Both the position numbers and the translations under genes were made by a program. A DNA stretch of 64,000 nucleotides from NCBI RefSeq assembly GCF_016859285.1, contig NC_053408.1, positions 6,010,213 through 6,074,212 of the forward strand. The letters are read 5' to 3'. Position 1 is the stretch's first letter, and every line of letters begins with the position of its first letter. Source of the stretch: Xiphias gladius (taxonomy: Eukaryota; Chordata; Actinopteri; Istiophoriformes; Xiphiidae). The notes below the pieces were generated by a model. That model saw only the letters and a list, made by a program, of their open reading frames with translations. It ran no database searches and was not told where the DNA came from. Shown here piece after piece: positions 44,001-57,300 of the stretch.

Positions 44001-46263
44001 CAGGTTGGACTATGGTCTGCATTTCCTTCCGTACCGCGCCACACGACCAGAGACAAATGAAGATGAAATATAACCTAAGGCCAAAACAAATCATTTGAAC
44101 CGATAACCTCATTTAAAAATCACACAAATAACAATAAATAAATGTCCAAGAGGTGCTGGGGCTGCCCAATTTGCCATCATCACAACCCCAACCAGTTTTG
44201 TTTTGCTAATGAATTCATCAGCTAAGCTAATTAAAAGGTATCCTGTGGAGTTTTTGACCGATAGTGACCATGTGGGGAATATTTAGTGTTTGCAGTACTT
44301 GTTTCGCCACTGCAACAATCAAACAGAAAGAAAGACGAAGAAAGCATGTTGAGGCAGGCGTCAAAGAAAAAAAAAAGAAAAAAAATCTGCATGAAAACTC
44401 ACACCCTTCCTCAGCTGACTATATTATTATCCATCAATTATTATTGTTATTAAGTTTAGTCATCTTCCACTGACAAAGACTGAGTTATAATTGAAAGTTC
44501 CAGACGTATGTAATAAGTAGATCTTGGGTTATGATTTTTTTTTTTTGTCTGATTTTTTTAAAAAGTCTCTGAAAATGCTTCATGAGTTAGAAAATGCATG
44601 CTTGTCTTAAAGGCCTTAAAGATGAATACAATGGTTCTTGGTGAGAAACATAAAATGTAAACAAAACCTTATTTGATTCAAATGAAACCTCCTCGGGGCC
44701 CGTTTAAAACCTTAATTTGCTAAATGTTCTGTCAGTCGGCTTCAGTAGTCAGTAGTTCTCACATGCCACACAGGTACTATTACATTAATCTCTGCACACT
44801 AAAGCATTTAGGAATATCATACATTTCTAAAACAACCATTTTTCCTCAATAATACATAAAAATGCCTAAAATGACCTAATTAGAGGGTGCATGCGTAACA
44901 ATAATGCTCAAATCCATTATGTCACATTATGTCCTGCAAACATCATGCAAGCAGGTTATAATACAGCAATAGAAGCAGAGATTGGTATAAAGACACCAAG
45001 GAAAGGTGTATCAATCTTTTCATATCATGTATTCAGATATTCAGAAATGGGAGCAGCTTTGCAAATATTCACATGTGGCAATGGTTTGCATAATTAAATT
45101 TAAAGATGGTGGAGATATAGCAGCTTCAACAAACCTGAAACATGCAACAGGTTGGACTTGGACAGAGTTGAGGTTTTTCTGATCGCCCTGAGATGTTGAT
45201 TTCTTCATCTGCAGAGGACTTACAACATGGCGAGCACTCATCGTGTTCATGTAAAACGGCTTTGGGGGACGAGTTCAAACAGCTGAGCCAGGAAAATATA
45301 CCTACATCAGCAGGCCCGTTGCCCAAGCACTGCAGACCCTCTGTGTTTGTGTTTGTGAGCGCGTGTGTGTGCGTGTGTGTTTGTGCATTTATAAAAGTAT
45401 AGTGTATCAGCCTCCAGGGGCCCAGTGCCACACAGGCAGAAACAAAACCACGGGAGGATTAAAGGCAGCGTGTTCAACGTGAGCAAATAAAACCGGCATG
45501 CCTAGGCCGGCCCTCTGCGCTGTGTGACAGGAGCTTGGGGCAGCAAACACCACACATCCGTGCACCCGAAAACACACAAGCAAATCAACCTCCCGCTGCC
45601 CCACCAGACAGCCCTCCTCTGTCGACTCCAAAATCCACCTTCTATTCCTTTTGGTGTGCTGCAAAAAGCTCCTGTTATGACCCCAGTACACCCTGTGATA
45701 CAATCACCATCCGACTATGTTGAGTTATTTTTTTTAATCTTTCCAAATCCTGATATCCAGAAGCAGAGGATGGGCTTCCAAATGATTTCTCTGTGTTTCC
45801 AGTCAAGCTGGCCTTTTATAAAGCTGTTATTCCTGCATGGTTGGACAAAGCGTTTGGTCAGATACTGGGTGGGCTGCCATGCCTTGTTCCAGCCAGAGAG
45901 GGATGAGAGGAAGCTTGGCTAAAAAACAAACAGACAGCTAATGAACATGTTTCTTGATTATAAAATAAGTCTTTGCCCAAAACAAGTCTCCTGAAAGTTT
46001 TTTTTTGGAGAAAAAATATGCTCCGATGTGGAAATATTATCCTGAGTAAAAATGCGAAGGGGCACAACCTTTCCTTTGTGGAGCAACATTACCGCAGGGA
46101 CTTTTGCAAAAGGAGAGGCACAGATGGAGGCACTGAAGAGAAACACACCCTCAAAGGGGCGACGGAGGGTGTCACCACATTCACTCAGTCAGTCCAGCAC
46201 AGTGACAGACGTTCTTTCACCGTGTCCTGCATGAAATGTACCCAAACCCTCATTACGCCTACA

Positions 46264-46303
46264 GTGGACGGATTGTACTGTACTGTACTGTGTGTGTGTG
46301 TGT
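46264..46303. repeat. Compound simple repeat (TACTG)n-(TG)n
   Basis: About three TACTG units (TGTACTGTACTGTACTG) run directly into a TG dinucleotide tract. Confidence 0.85.
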
Positions 46304-47198
46304 GAGTGCATGCACATGGGAGTACATGTGTAATTAATCACTGGAATCCGTCCCATCAGTCTCTGACAAATAGACAGCATTCATGTCCGGTAACAGAGGG
46401 CTGGTATGAGCCAAGTGTTTGAATTAAATGAAACAAAGCAGAATTTCTACTGAGGATTGCACTGCACACTAAGACAGAGAGGGAATGCAAAATGCTCAGT
46501 AACAGCAGGGATGCCATTGTCACAGTTAGCTTGCACTGGAGTTAATAAGTTCAAATTCATGCTGGCTGCTATTTGTCCAAAGAAAGAGGGTCATAAGCAC
46601 TAACAAGTTGTTCAGAATGAGACCTTGGGGAAACAAAATGTGCCAAATCACCAAAAGGATAAGCCGATGCGCCAGTGTGGCAAACCTCAGACTCTACACA
46701 AACAGGAAACACACACACACAAACTTTGATAAAAATCAACAGGAGGCCTCTCAGTGTGAACAGAAGATAAGTGACCGTTTTCTGCACTGTGTCAACTTCT
46801 CAACAGCTCCTGGCCTTTTTTTTTTAATCAGCAACCTCCCCGCTGAAGTCAAACACACAAACTGGCCATAAAGGCCTCAGGCACCAAGCCCTGACTGACA
46901 AGATGAGTTAATAAACCCCCATGGTGTTAACTTTAAATGACATCAGCGGCAGACAACAAAACACTTGCTGACAAAAGAGAACACAGAGGCCCACAAACAT
47001 GGCCACTTCAAACTGACAATAGCAATTCACAACAGTTGACAAGCTGAAAAATCCCAGAAGAGGACGGAAATAAAAGCTGGAGCATGTACACAGGCCCAGA
47101 GCTCGTAAAGCACATTGCTAACGTAAATATTGACCAGGCTTGTTTTACCTACATCCACTGTGATTTGGTTAGTGCGGTGTGTGAGTAGGACATGCTTG

Positions 47199-47248
47199 GA
47201 GTGAGTGAGTGAGTGAGTGAGTGAGTGAGTGAGTGAGCGAGTGAGTGA
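47199..47248. repeat. (GAGT)n tetranucleotide microsatellite, about 12 units
   Basis: A GAGT run of about 50 bp has one interruption (GAGC) near 47237. Confidence 0.95.
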
Positions 47249-47683
47249 AAGTTCTTCCTTAAGTGACTCTTGGGGAATGTCAAACTTAGCACACAAGGAC
47301 TGAGTACATCTCAGCAGTTCAGCTCTACAAGCAATCTGAAGACATCAACTCAGGATCTGGGAACCAAAAGAATGGAAAGCAGATTACATTAGAGAACAAA
47401 AAAGCCACATGATAAACATATCAGCTCGCTGTGTATATAACACACGGCAAGCTGATAAAAATGACACATGATTACGTCAGGAAAGTCTTTTGAAGAATCG
47501 TCACTCTCATCTTACCATCAACTGCCCCTCTTTCATTTGGGTTTCTTAAAGATAACTTTCGCATTTTGCGTGCTACTGTAAGTTTAAAGTCCATCAACGG
47601 CTCCCAGTGAAAATGCCATAAATAGGTTCAAGGGTCATCAGAAATAGTCGGCCTCTGCTTGCGAGTCACAAACACACAGTTCA

Positions 47684-47816
<133 letters not shown>

Positions 47817-49650
47817 ACCCTGTTGGTTCCCAAATGGCAGACAAAATTTCTCACGTAACACAAAGTACAATAGAGGAGAAAGGACAGGACAAAAAAAAAA
47901 AAAAAACCTACAGAAGAAGCCGGGAACCAAACCCTTCTGGCACACCCAAATCACACGCATGTACGTATAAAGGAAAATAGATAAACACGCACGCGCACAC
48001 ACACACAACACACACAAGATGGGTCTCAAAGGTGATCCACGAGAACAACAACAACTCTTTACCGTGATTCATGTTCATTTAAGACAAAGAGACAAAGACC
48101 TGAGATGCTAATCTCTCAAATTACTGTAAACCTTTCACCACAGTCCATTCACAGCACTGGATTGCTGACCTGGAAATGTCCTCTAGAGACTTGGACAGGA
48201 AGGTGTGTGTCTTTATTCATAAGGAAACCCGCAATACTCACAGGATCATCAGACAGCCATGGTAAAAGCCCACAATAGCACATGTGACTTTTTTCCCCAT
48301 CTCCAGAACTAGTTTCCCGGTCTGAATTTGTCATCTTGTAAGCACAGAGGTGACCACTTGCGCCAACAGACCTCCTTTGTCTTTCCAGTACGCTTGAGGG
48401 AGAAACCACCTGTTTCTGTGTCCATACAGAGCCCCAAAACAATGAGGGCTCGCTGGACTGTAAACAGGCCAAAGCCTGGACCAGAATGGCCAGCTGCACA
48501 CCACCGGTCATATGTGCTCATATGTGTGACCCAGCCATGGCAAAGTCAACATATATTGCGCATACAAAATCCTACTGTTAAAAGTAATACTGTGTCAGTG
48601 ACTAAGGGTGGAGGAGGGAACTTGATCCAATCATTAGTGGTTATTGCATAACTGTGTATTTCACAGAAGCCTGCATTAATGCTGCCACAGCACTGAAGAC
48701 AGAGCCGATGGAGGAGTGACTGCATTTTGATGTTGGATTTTAATAGAAATCTACAACAAAGAAAAGGTTTAATTTTCTAATTAGTTTACCCAAAATTACC
48801 AAAACATCCTTTCAAATCAGTGCCACTGGCATTATCATACCGCCGGGTCCTCACCAGGAAGTCAAAACTACAAAGTTATGACGCATGTTCCAAAATATTT
48901 TTGAATGTTCATGTACTGTAATAAGAGAGGAGTTTGACAGGTGTGCCACTCCATGATAGATTATGTTGTTCTGTGGCGTTCTTATATAAAATCACAGAGG
49001 ACATTCTGAAACTTTAGCAATGTGGGAACAACCAACCGAGCTGGCCACATTCAGCCTTTACCTCAGACAAGATAATTATCCGAACTGGTTTTACAGCCTT
49101 AAACAATGCGGTTCAGGGCATAAACAATGACAGGTGCTACGAGAGTCACGATAATGTGCTAAAACATAAATCTTCTGTTGCATTACATGTTACTCTGAAG
49201 CACATGTTTAGGATTTGTCGAGTCAAACCGTCATTGGAGTTGGCGAGAAGGAAGTGAAATGACTTCAGAGTGAGGAGGGTTCTTGCACCAGAAAATAACT
49301 CCTGATGAACTGGTTATTTTCCTCCCGAATAGTCATGCTACACTGAAAACAGGTCAACAATCCGTGTGATCGAGTGTTAGGTGCATGTGGGTTGTTTGAC
49401 AAAAGAAAAACAGTTGCTCCCTTTTCGGGGAACAGCCGTGATATTTTGTTGTGAAATGGGATAGTAAAGAGCCTGTGTTGTCACTGTGTCAAAATCAGCT
49501 AAGGTTTCTTTAATAGACTACTGAACCCTGAACGTTGACAGATTTTCAGGGGAGTTTGGCCCAAAAACGAACGACAGTCTTGACCTCTTCAACCATTCAA
49601 TACTCAATACAAACTTTCTGTAGTGCACGACTGAGTATAAGGTTCTATTT

Positions 49651-50060
49651 CAGTGGTTCCAAACCTGCATCTTGACCCCACAATGGGTCATAAGACAAAT
49701 CTGAGGGGTCATAAGAGGATGAACATGATAGGAAAACTACGGTGGCCAAGAGAGCTCAATGCACTGCAACTTAAAAAAACACATGCAGAGAGACAAAACA
49801 CAGGGAAAGTAAGAAAACAACTTCATCAATTTGGCAACACATGTACTGCAAATACATGTAACACAACCAAATACACAAACATTCTGCAAATACACATAGT
49901 GCAACCAAATAGACAAATGTTCTTCAAGTACACACAACACAACCAAGTACAGAAACGCACTGCAAGTAGCACAGATGACAACATAAGTGTTTCCAGGGGA
50001 CACAAAAAAGTGATGTGCCTGGCTGGGACATGCTTGTTGTTCAATGCTTTGTGACTTTTG
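49651..50060. repeat. Dispersed fish repeat carrying a 38-bp minisatellite
   Basis: The left part reads CAGTGGTTCCAAACC, CTTGACCCCACAATGGGTCA and CTGAGGGGTCATAAGAG. I recognise this as a common teleost repeat starting GTGGTTCCCAACCTGGGG. It is followed by CTGCAAATACA-type tandem units (49846-49980) and then GTTTCCAGGGG. The 133-codon plus frame through it is a repeat artefact. Confidence 0.6.
49846..49980. repeat. 38-bp tandem repeat, about 3.5 units
   Basis: Units start exactly at 49846, 49884, 49922 and 49960. Each begins CTGCAA or CTTCAA, contains ACACAACCAA or GCAACCAA in the middle, and ends near ACAAACATT. The period is constant at 38 bp while the units differ at several positions. Confidence 0.85.
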
Positions 50061-50439
50061 AAGTTACTGAAGTCGGCTCCTAGTCAGTGGTGTTGGAAAA
50101 TGAGCTAAAATGTAAGGGTTTTTTTTTCCCTCCAGAGTTTTTGCAGTAAAACAATGAACACATGTTTATGCTACAGCAAATAATGTTAACTTTTACTGGT
50201 TTTGCTCAAATTGTCGCTTCTTTTCTGGTGGATTACTTTATAATTAAGGCACTCTTTGGGTGACCTTGTCATATACCATAGTATATGGTGCTGAAGTTTG
50301 CGAGTAGAAATGGACTAGAGGCCACAAAGGTTAGAATCCATAGGACTAAATAGTGGCATTTTTACACAGAAATTCTGCTTTACGGATACCGATTGGTGGA
50401 CTTCTGGTTAATTTGTTTCTCTTGTTTGAAGTTCAGAGT

Positions 50440-50462
50440 TATATATATATATATATATATAT
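50440..50462. repeat. (AT)n run
   Basis: An AT dinucleotide run of about 23 bp. Confidence 0.9.
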
Positions 50463-53029
50463 TTTGTGAAAAGCCCGAGGCCCTTGACGTAATGTTGGAT
50501 TTTGCCTCCATATAAAGTCTGTTCAAAGATGAACTCAAACATCCTCTGCATGATTTCTCCCTGAAGTTCAAACACCATGTTGCTTTCTTTGCAGGTGGAG
50601 AGAATCCTGTAATTGTCTGAGACAAACAAACTCTATCTGGGAAGTTCAGCATAAGCCTCAGTGTTTTCCAGTATCCACAGCTGAAAAAAAAATTACACAT
50701 CCTTCACTTCTGATGTTATTAACACTTGACAGAAATCATCACGCTTCCAGGGCTTCAGAGCTCTGAGTGCAATACTGAAACACCGCCGCTAATGTAACAA
50801 CATTTCCATAAGTGATGTTGTCCTACATATTACAGATGCCATTTTGAATTTGACTCGAAATGTATTTATTTTGTAGTGACGACTACAAACTTATGTTATG
50901 CTCCGGACAACTTGCCCTCTCTGTGCTTTTTCTCCAGACACCATGATCAATTATTTCTCACAAATTGTGTCTAATCCCCTCAAAGTATGCCAACTCTTAT
51001 TCATAAATATAGATTTCTCACTGCGTTTTTCTGTTTTTCCTCCGACTGTACGATCTTTTGCACAGTTCATGTAATTGCAAAAAAACGAAAAACAAAAAAA
51101 ACATGCAGAGGACCAAATGTCAAGACATTCACCCATCATTCCCTGATGGTCTTCCATGGAGCTTGGGATAAAGGTGGGTGGATTAACGAAGCCGCAAACG
51201 ATTCACATAGGCATTTCCTGAGGCATGGGAAGCAGCAAAAACATGCAATATAGTGTAAATGATCACATCTGACTCCAGTCAACTAATCTGTATTTCTTCT
51301 CTCAAATTTATGCTCCATACATTAAACCCCCACTTAATATGACGTCCAGATATACACTAATAAGATACTGACTCAGTGTTAGTTCAGGGAAATTAGTCGC
51401 CCCCCCCACTTTAACTAACTACAAGTGAAACCCGCCTGAAGTTGGTGTTTTCAAAAGCACAAATGGGTCTACTGCCTCTCCCCAGCCCCCACTCCTGCAC
51501 GCCCTCTTTCCAGTATAAAACTGTAATGATCTCAGCGCATTCAGAGTCGGGCAGGTAGCCAGCTTCCTCACCGCGCAGCAGCAGTATCCTCCAGAGCAAA
51601 CTGAAATAGCGATTAAAAAAAAAAAAAAGCACAGTCAGAGATGACACACACACACACACACATACACCCCTCCCTTCTGACTCCGCAGAGCACACAATGG
51701 ATCTTGATGGAGAGATATCTGCCCGGCAGCTCTGGAGAAGTCAAACACTAATGAGCTGAAAGGTCGGGAGTGTGTGCGAGAATGTCCCACTTTTGTCACT
51801 GTAAGAAGCAAAAAAAAAAAAGCGAGAGGACGCCGGGAAAAGTGTGAACGGTGATCAGGCAGAGTCTGACCTTGGTCCAAATCTCTGCAGTCAACTTCAA
51901 GGTCCACAGTCAAGCATTCGTTTTCCAACCGCCTCATTTCTCTTATTCACAGGGCTACCAGCACAGTGTTGGGTAAATGATTCATCAAGCGAAATGACAA
52001 ACGCTGACCAACCTTAGGGCTGTTGTTAGGGTGTGGTTACGCGCTCGGTGTGTGGGAGGAGGTCAGAGGCCAACAGTCGTACAAAAACAACATCAAAGCC
52101 AAGCCCATTAGTCAATATGTCCTCCTACTATTGTCCAGACTGACGGTTTTACGAGAACCGAGCTTTGATTACTGATGATCAGCGAGGAGTAATGAAACCA
52201 AACGTTACCAAACGGGGCTTGCAAACTTTACGATCGGCGTAGTTAAAGCCAAGCACACGCTATACGGCCTTCAATTACAGCACGGTGAACGAGGCCGGGT
52301 AGGTATACAGCCACGGTGGCAGTTCTAAAGTAAATTACTCGGTTCATCAGGCATGATGACCGTGAGAGGGCCAGTGCCAGGACCGTAAACACAAACAGGA
52401 ACAGCTCACCGCCGAAAGCGAGAAGCCGGACACATTTGGGCCTTGAGGGACGAGGTGAAAGTAGCCGTGTAGTTTGCTCAGCTCTTAGTAGATTCCCAGA
52501 GATATTACTGCGTTTTATGTTCCCACTGCAGAGTATTAATGTTACGTAACTCTCGGCGAAGGGGACTGATGCCTCTAAGTCCATCTGCTCTGCTCTGATT
52601 AAACCATATCCTGTCCCGCAGCTGAAAATAGTTATTTGGGACTCTCGTTTGAGACCCTGCAACCTGGTTCCCACCACTGGGTATATACAAAGTGTATAAG
52701 TAAAGCTAGTAGTGATTTGTAATGTAATGAGTCCAGAGGTCTGTGGACCCTTGGGGAATCCTAATGGGGGATCCAATAGTAACAGTTTACTTTCGCTGCC
52801 ATTGAACCCAATTGATGACCCCTTTCATCTGTGTATTGTAGCCCCCCCCCCACCCCAAAAAAGAAATTCATAATAAATTATCAAAGGCCGCTCTGTGCAA
52901 AAATCCAATCAGGTCAGTGATCTAACATTTTCAATACTTAGAGATCCCCTGACACAAAAAAAGAAAAAGTTTTAGGAGCTCTGCACAAGTTCATGGCCAC
53001 GATCCAAACTGAACGCCGGGGTTAAACCA

Positions 53030-53830
53030 CTCTCTCGGACGGTAGACCACAAGGAGCAGGGTTTCTCCAGTGACACGGATTGAGATGATGTGGATCCAGA
53101 TGCAAGCCAGGGTTCCCGGAGCACTTGGACACAAACAATCAACTGTTAAGCGCAGTTTTCGACGCGACAAGACACCTGAAGCGGCGGCATTCGTAGTGTC
53201 ACGGTTCGCCCTTTACTTTCTAGTCCCCCGCCAGGCTGTCGGAGGACACGGAGGACCCCGGAGGGCTCATTGTTGTAGCTCCACACGGGACGGCCCGGGA
53301 GCTCCGTGAGACAGCCTGGCGCTGATTGTCCACAGAGCAGATCTCACATTCAAATGAGATGCAGATTTCGCACCGCTGGCTTCCCCTTCGACCTACGTGC
53401 TCCCCTGACCCCAGAGCAGCCTGGAAACTACATCAGACTCACGGCCGCGCACTTGATAAAAAAAAAAAAAGTCCATCACCCGCGGAACTCGCCTGAATAA
53501 GTGTAACAACAGGACAAATACAGCTCGGGTCTGAAAAGAAATGTTACCTTTCTTTACGGTCCGGGCGACGGGGAAGTTTCAGGTTATATTCCACGCAACT
53601 TTCGGCGAACAAGGAGGAGGCGAATTTAGGGGCGAGGCGTCCGTGTCACTAAAAGCGTAGCTCAGTGTCCTCAGCGGGAGAAGCGGGAGAGTTGAGGCAG
53701 GTCAGCCCCGTGTCGGTGCTCCGGCGTCCGTTTAGTTTGTTTCGGTGTGGCGCACAAAGCGGCCCTCTCCTCCTCCTCCTCCTTCCCCCCCACCCCCTCA
53801 TGGGCCGGAGAGCACCACCTCCTGCTGCGG
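53030..53830 (-). promoter_or_regulatory. CpG-rich candidate promoter, probably of cdc42ep4
   Basis: This block is visibly richer in G, C and CpG (for example CCGGGCGACGGGG, GGGGCGAGGCGTCCG, GCTCCGGCGTCCG) than the AT-rich surroundings. It lies upstream of the cdc42ep4 coding exon in the right orientation and ends with a minus-strand donor at 53548. Mammalian CDC42EP4 also starts at a GC-rich promoter followed by a long intron. Assignment to this gene is by position. A plus-strand or bidirectional promoter cannot be excluded. Confidence 0.5.
53548..53760 (-). other. cdc42ep4: Candidate first (non-coding) exon of cdc42ep4
   Basis: The minus-strand sequence CCGTAAAGAAAG|GTAACATT gives a plausible donor, with the last exon base at 53548, inside the CpG-rich block. 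The 5' limit near 53760 is a rough estimate from where the purine-rich GGAGGAGGAGG stretch begins. Joining to an acceptor just above the ATG at 37899 would make a 15.6-kb intron, as expected for this gene family. No transcript evidence is visible. Confidence 0.35.
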
Positions 53831-53909
53831 TTTAAAGGGACAGAGTCCTGTTTATCCAACACACGACAATAGGCAGGAATGTAAAGTTATAGGTCGTTTT
53901 TTTTTTTTC

Positions 53910-54395
53910 TCTGAGCAAAATATAGTACATTTGCTCTCTTGCTCGCAGCCAGAGGAGAAGATTGATACCAGTCTTCTGAGCGTCCTGTAAATATGAAGCT
54001 AATGTACCCCGCAGCTGACAGTTAGCTGATTGTAGCTTAGCTTAGCATAGAGACTGGAAGCAGGGGGGGGGGAACAGCTAGCCTGGCTCTACCCCAAAGT
54101 AGCAAATTCACTCATATTATATCTTGTTTGTTTAATTCCACAAAAAAAACTTTAGTGTTGAAACGACAAGTTTTTTTAGCAGGGTTAAGCACCAGACTAT
54201 TTCTTGGCCAAGGGCAGTGACTACCTCCGGTCTTTGCCGGTTGCTTTGCGGTGATGAGAAAAACTCCCAGCTGTAGCTAAGCTGTAGCTTCCCACTGACC
54301 GCACGTACGTGATGTGGCATCATTCTTCTCGTTTAAATCTTGGCAAGAGAGAGAACAGGCATATTTCCCAAAATGTCAAGACTATTCCCCTGACC
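53910..54395. mobile_element. Non-autonomous DNA element, TTAGCTTAGCATA family, copy 2
   Basis: Internal phrases are GAGAAGATTGATACCAG, TAAATATGAAGCTAATG, TTAGCTTAGCATAGAGACTGG, AACAGCTAGCCTGGCTC, TATATCTTGTTTGTTTAAT and GACTATTTCTTGGCC. The right end reads ATTTCCCAAAATGTCAAGAC and ATTCCCCTGA. This is the same family as 22007-22497, here closer to the form I know from other percomorphs. The left boundary is blurred by a poly-T run. The start of the 165-codon plus frame at 54314 lies in this repeat. Confidence 0.75.
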
Positions 54396-54399
54396 TTCG

Positions 54400-57300
54400 T
54401 AGGTTTTCTAAACTGAATTTTTGCATTTTTCGAAGCGAACTTACAAACACTGAGCCGGCAGAGGTTCATCAACGGGACTCACTGAACTTATTTAATACCA
54501 CCGTATGTGGGAATTGGAAAATTGGTTTTCCCTTTGAACCTAGGGTGTTACTGCTGTATTATTGCTTGGCGTCTGAAGTTATTGGTAGACCGGCAATAGT
54601 GAATTTGTGTCCCTTCATGTTGATTGAGTTTCTTCCTGAGATAAAAGTAGATATGATCATAGGCAGATTTAGACTTCAGCACTTTAAGTGGGTCGTGATT
54701 TGCAAGGCAATTACAGAAAATGATTTTGTGATAACAACCCCTCTTTTTTACTCAAACAACAACACACAACTACATACTTTTACACAGTGTAAACATACAG
54801 TACATAATTAATATTAAATTCTACTTGAGGTCTATTTATTTCAAAATACTTCTTTAATATCAGACATGTCCTGTCTAAACATGAACATAAAATCAATAGT
54901 CCATAAAATGTGATTTTAATTTAATGTAATATTTAGATTACATTAAAAATGCAATCTAAAATTTCACACACAAAGTCTCAATTTTTAACCTTTATAAATT
55001 GTGTAACAACTGTGTAACACATTCATGTGTAACACCTTCAGGTCATGTAGAAATGAGCTTATGCCCGCGTGGTTAGAGCAGTCATCTGGTCCCCAGGTGT
55101 GAACTTAGACTCTTGATCCGCCACTTACGCCCACCTGTTTGTTAAAGCCGCTTTTACCCAACCTGTAAATATCACCGGGTCTTATATTATTACGAGATGG
55201 GCCAATTAGTGGCGCAGAGTTTTATGGGCAGCTCTTTTTTGGATCCTTTAGAACTCCAGTGAGGTTGTGCGGAACACAAGTCTTTGATGGCGCATTACCC
55301 TGAAGTGGGCCCCTTATTCAATTATTGCTTCCTTGTGTGGCTTTGTGTTATATGTTATGTAATGCATGCATGGACAGGCTACAGTAAGAAATCAGGACAT
55401 GAAGGACTCTCTTCTCTAGCGGAAACTTGTCAAATAGTCAAACCCACAACGTGATCAAAATAACTGTGACTAAATATTACTTCAACCGACAACAATTTAT
55501 GTCAAAATCATCGGTTGCCATGGATCCCTGAGTAGATCTTGCTTGAGCCACACACTGTGGAAACTAGTGTCCATCCAACCTGCAAGAAGGCTGAGGGTGA
55601 GGTTGGCCTGGGAAAATTTACTTACCAAAATGGCTATAGTCATTTTTGTGCTCTTTCCCATAATGCACATCACGTCAGAAACCAATTTAAGCATCCACCA
55701 AACAGTACGTTAGAAAGGCGTTCATGAACTGCACCCAGGGAACATCCCCTTTCTCAAATTAGCATCCTTTCTCCAACTGCCAGTATATCCTCTTCAAATC
55801 CCCAAACCACCCTCAGTGAAGCTCACAAATGAGGCAATTAAATTCAGGGTTTCAAAATCCTTTGAACTACACCTTCCCTCTGAATCCTTTAATATTCCAA
55901 CTGTGGATTGCTGAAGCTCATCAGGGCTATTTAGTACTTTGGTCACCCTTTTTTTTTTTTTTTAACAAGGACCACCAGGTCGTTCTTTTCTCTGTCATTC
56001 ATTTCCTGAGGGAGAGGGAAAGAAAGACATAGGGAAATGAACATTTCAGCCAGTGAAATACCTCCTGTCTCTGATTCTTCTGTCGAAGGGTAATTTCCCA
56101 TGTGTTTTCAAAAAAGGGATTAGCGCCCGTTCCAATTCCCTGTTCCGTCCTATCCCATCTAATCTCCTCTCTTCTCATGCCTATGTGTTTAGTAGGTTAG
56201 CCCCGGATCGAGTTGACTGTCATCCAATTAGCATCCAACACCATCTGACACTGTACACGTGCTTCTGTCATGCAAGTGTGCGTCTGTAAGTTCCGCTACG
56301 TTTAAAGAAATATTTCCAACACATTACTGATGCCCCAAATTTATATAGGTATCAATGAATGTGCAGTCCGAGGAGTTTGAAGTGCCAACTAAGGGAGTTT
56401 AGCAAACTTAAGAAAGACTGATGAGCTAATGAACTCTGGTTATCTGGGAGCAAAAACATGAAGATAGAAGAATGAAGAAGTCAGGAGGGGACATTTGAAG
56501 CCAGATAACAGGATTTCACATGATCTGCATTGATCCAATTTATTGCTGCCCTGAGTAACACTAGGGTTAGGCGGAATTTGATCAAACAATTTTGCCATCG
56601 ACAGATCCTACCTATGTGCTTACACAAAACATTTATACACAGAACACTGCAGATGTTGCGTAGTCCAACATCTTTGCATGTTTCACGTCTTTCTTTTCTT
56701 ATTTTCCGTCAAGCCATTAAAGGTAGGGTGCCTCTTTCCCCATTTGATTGTGGTCAAAAATTGATGTGATGCACGTGATACACCCTGGGTGTTTAGCACA
56801 TTCACTGTTTTCAGGGAAATTATAATTAAATCCACGTTTCGGACTGTAAATAGCCCTATGTCAAAAAAGCGCCGGGGGGTTCCGTTGATGTGGACATGTT
56901 GCTACAGGTACCAATGAGCAGATTAAATCAGAATTAGGAGGTCCAGCTTGAGCGAAATTTGAAAGCTCCATGAGCTTGAAGGCTTATCAGATGCCAAACC
57001 ACTGCTCTCTTATCATATATATGTACTGTATATGATATCATGTACATCATATTTACCAAGCAGCCACAAAATTAAAACCAGTTACCAGTTTTAATGTTGT
57101 GGCTGAATGGTGTATGATATATCTTATATTCCTACGAGGGCAGGATTTTAAAACTCTTGAAACATATAATGGCAGCAAATCAATTTCTTCTCAGCAATTA
57201 CAGGTAAACAGAATGAACACGATTTTCCCCTGTATACCCTGCAAAGACCACAAAATCCACATTTACACTCACGATGCGATAACTTTGTTGCGGAGAAGCG

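Noticed and set aside
49653..50054. 133-codon plus-strand frame
   Set aside because: It runs through the dispersed repeat and the 38-bp minisatellite.
52243..52776. 177-codon minus-strand frame
   Set aside because: No resemblance to any protein family, no good splice context, and composition like the surrounding intron; treated as a chance frame.
54314..54811. 165-codon plus-strand frame
   Set aside because: Its first 25 or so codons are translated from the dispersed repeat at 53910-54395, and the rest shows no domain or motif.
55063..55140. tRNA-like A box
   Set aside because: There is no intact B box or acceptor stem; kept only as a possible SINE fragment, not as a tRNA gene.
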